Shown: in pieces, positions 32,320 to 32,974 of the stretch | How positions within the stretch are numbered: the first letter of the stretch is position 1 | Layout of the letters: every line of letters starts with the position of its first letter | Source of the DNA: Candidatus Uhrbacteria bacterium | GTDB lineage: Bacteria > Patescibacteriota > Patescibacteriia > 2-12-FULL-60-25 | Assembly: GCA_023246415.1 (NCBI GenBank) | Contig: JAHFIK010000004.1 | Location: 13,563 to 46,536 of the forward strand | DNA length: 32,974 nt | Direction: 5' to 3' | Made by a program: the position numbers and the translations under genes | The notes under the pieces: model-generated | Seen by the model: the letters and a program-made list of their open reading frames with translations, nothing else | What the model was told of the DNA's origin: nothing | Databases searched by the model: none

Positions 32320-32443
32320 AAAAAAGCCTTAAGCAATCCGTCTCCAAGAAATCTTATGACAGGAGAGTGCGAGTCCGTAGACCTGCGTCTTCCTGCAATT
32401 AGATCCCATGCTTGTCGTGGAAACGGACTGCTCAAGGCTTTGA
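32320..32443 (-). ncRNA. Candidate structured small RNA or attenuator
   Basis: On the minus strand the two ends (32423-32441 and 32323-32341) form a 19-bp stem with 17 Watson-Crick and two G-U pairs. On the plus strand the same two positions would be A-C mismatches, which points to a minus-strand RNA. Inside, UCCA/UGGA, a 7-bp stem, a 5-bp CAGGA/UCCUG stem and a C(UACG)G tetraloop continue the rod. Six T follow the closing stem. The 5' AGTCCGT segment could instead pair perfectly with an internal ACGGACT (32372-32378), so two exclusive folds exist. The shape recalls 6S RNA but no family motif was recognised. Confidence 0.45.
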
Positions 32444-32536
32444 CCCTGATTGGTCCTTATTTCGAAACGAACACGCGAGAATGATGAACGGAACCTTTTT
32501 TGTTCGCTTTTTACTGCTTTTTGTGTTGGGCCTAAA

Positions 32537-32574
32537 AAACCGGTTCTCTCCGGCTTCAAGGATCTAGCCGGTTT
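32537..32574 (-). terminator. Terminator with a competing hairpin
   Basis: AAACCGG (32537-32543) pairs with CCGGTTT (32568-32574); on the minus strand T residues follow (A at 32534-32539). An inner pair CCGGCT/AGCCGG (32550-32555/32566-32571) uses the same CCGG and would exclude the terminator fold. Confidence 0.6.
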
Positions 32575-32866
32575 ATACGTGATTCGAGAGATCCTGTCAA
32601 GGGCCTCTGGCCAAAATTGAGGTCCATAGAGCAGAAAGCCAATGATTTGAAGGGTTCTCAGTTTGAGTGAGACGTTCGGCAATCGGCGTTCGGCCATGTT
32701 CCCAATCTCGCGAGACGCGTGTTAGAGACCCGTTTTCACGAGACCTGAGATGGGAAATACGATGATCGCAAGGCGTCCGCGCGATGGCGGGACCGCTTTG
32801 CCAAAGACCTCCCGGATGGCCGATGGCGAATTGTCGAACGTCGAAACGTTGAGATAGAGGGGGCCT
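32575..32866 (-). ncRNA. Candidate structured transcript of about 300 bases
   Basis: Downstream of a TATAAA box the minus strand contains AACGT-TTCG-ACGTT, a hairpin CTCGT-GAAA-ACGGG with a GNRA loop, and an enclosing stem TTCCCATCTC / GAGATTGGGAA with one bulged base. It ends at the terminator at 32537-32574. No start codon with a ribosome-binding site opens a frame across it. It could be a non-coding RNA, a leader, or a decayed gene: one frame reads as 45 plausible residues, but it has no start codon. Confidence 0.3.
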
Positions 32867-32867
32867 A

Positions 32868-32873
32868 TTTATA
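32868..32873 (-). promoter_or_regulatory. Possible -10 box (TATAAA)
   Basis: On the minus strand TAGTATAAATAGG contains TATAAA. No -35 box is evident. It would start the structured transcript to its left. Confidence 0.35.
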
Positions 32874-32911
32874 CTACGGAGCTGGAGACGGGAGTGGTGC
32901 ATCTCAGATGC

Positions 32912-32974
32912 AGGTGCGTGGTACGTGGTGCGTAGTGCGTGGGATTCGGAACGATCCTACGCACCACGCACCAC
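32912..32974. repeat. Word-type inverted repeat cut by the window end
   Basis: GTGCGTGG, GTGCGTAG and GTACGTGG words (32914-32941) face CCTACGCACCACGCACCAC (32956-32974), their approximate complement, around a short spacer. The right arm runs out of the window. Confidence 0.7.

Larger units (their letters stand above)
32214..32974. other. Gene-poor stretch with RNA-like structures
   Basis: No convincing protein gene was found here on either strand. Reading frames exist on the minus strand but cross hairpins with T-runs and lack ribosome-binding sites. The stretch holds a bidirectional terminator, a rod-like folded segment, a second folded segment with a -10 box and a terminator, and the start of another word-type inverted repeat. 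Confidence 0.6.

Noticed and set aside
32320-32443. tmRNA, SRP RNA or RNase P RNA
   Set aside because: None of the conserved cores (tRNA-like ends, the GGAAG/AGCAG SRP loop, the RNase P P4 sequence) is present.
32481-32567. A 28-codon hydrophobic plus-strand frame (MMNGTFFVRFLLLF...), like a small membrane toxin
   Set aside because: No ribosome-binding site or promoter, and its end overlaps a minus-strand terminator hairpin; U-rich sequence alone gives such a peptide.
32329-32902. Two minus-strand reading frames of about 100-120 codons
   Set aside because: They cross hairpins with T-runs, lack ribosome-binding sites and have no recognisable motif; the structured-RNA reading explains the sequence better.

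Overview
The window reads as a piece of a Patescibacteria (CPR) chromosome, possibly one of the ABY1-type lineages. This is inferred from content: housekeeping genes (release factor 2, NusA, YidC, TsaC, GroES/GroEL) sit among small lineage-specific genes; YidC is short and lacks the large periplasmic domain; few genes have a strong Shine-Dalgarno site; and there is a very large cysteine-rich exported protein and a VanW-type envelope protein. TGA ends several genes and RF2 is intact, so the standard bacterial code applies. No rRNA, tRNA or CRISPR array was recognised.

Layout. A lone plus-strand helical-repeat gene (80-805) faces a long minus-strand block. In transcription order this block contains: a Ca-binding-repeat membrane protein that overlaps the 3684-residue cysteine-rich protein (29064 down to 17361); a coiled-coil protein (17260-15431); nusA, yidC and a PRC-barrel gene (15197-12396); a nucleotidyltransferase-like gene, an O-antigen-ligase-like polymerase and an AmpG-like transporter (12303-8528); groES-groEL behind a CIRCE-like operator (8269-6253); three small helical or disordered proteins (6119-4655); a small membrane protein; prfB; a sugar-nucleotide epimerase; and tsaC (4446-974). 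At the right end hsp20 and a VanW-domain gene run on the plus strand. They are followed by a small GIY-YIG gene framed by 42-bp inverted repeats and by a gene-poor stretch (32214-32974) with what look like structured minus-strand RNAs and terminators.

Two layers stand out beyond the genes. First, many intergenic gaps hold long, often perfect inverted repeats whose arms are built from short reiterated words. Several begin within a few bases of a stop codon, some share the same words, and the same words also occur inside loops of the O-antigen-ligase-like coding region. Second, the GIY-YIG gene lies in a compact element (31711-32213) whose end repeats recur, without the gene, as a 127-bp inverted pair between prfB and the epimerase. 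This looks like an autonomous element and a miniature derivative. The giant protein has at least nine copies of a two-cysteine module plus two apparent jelly-roll domains and a PKD-like segment, suggesting a disulfide-rich cell-surface or secreted structure.
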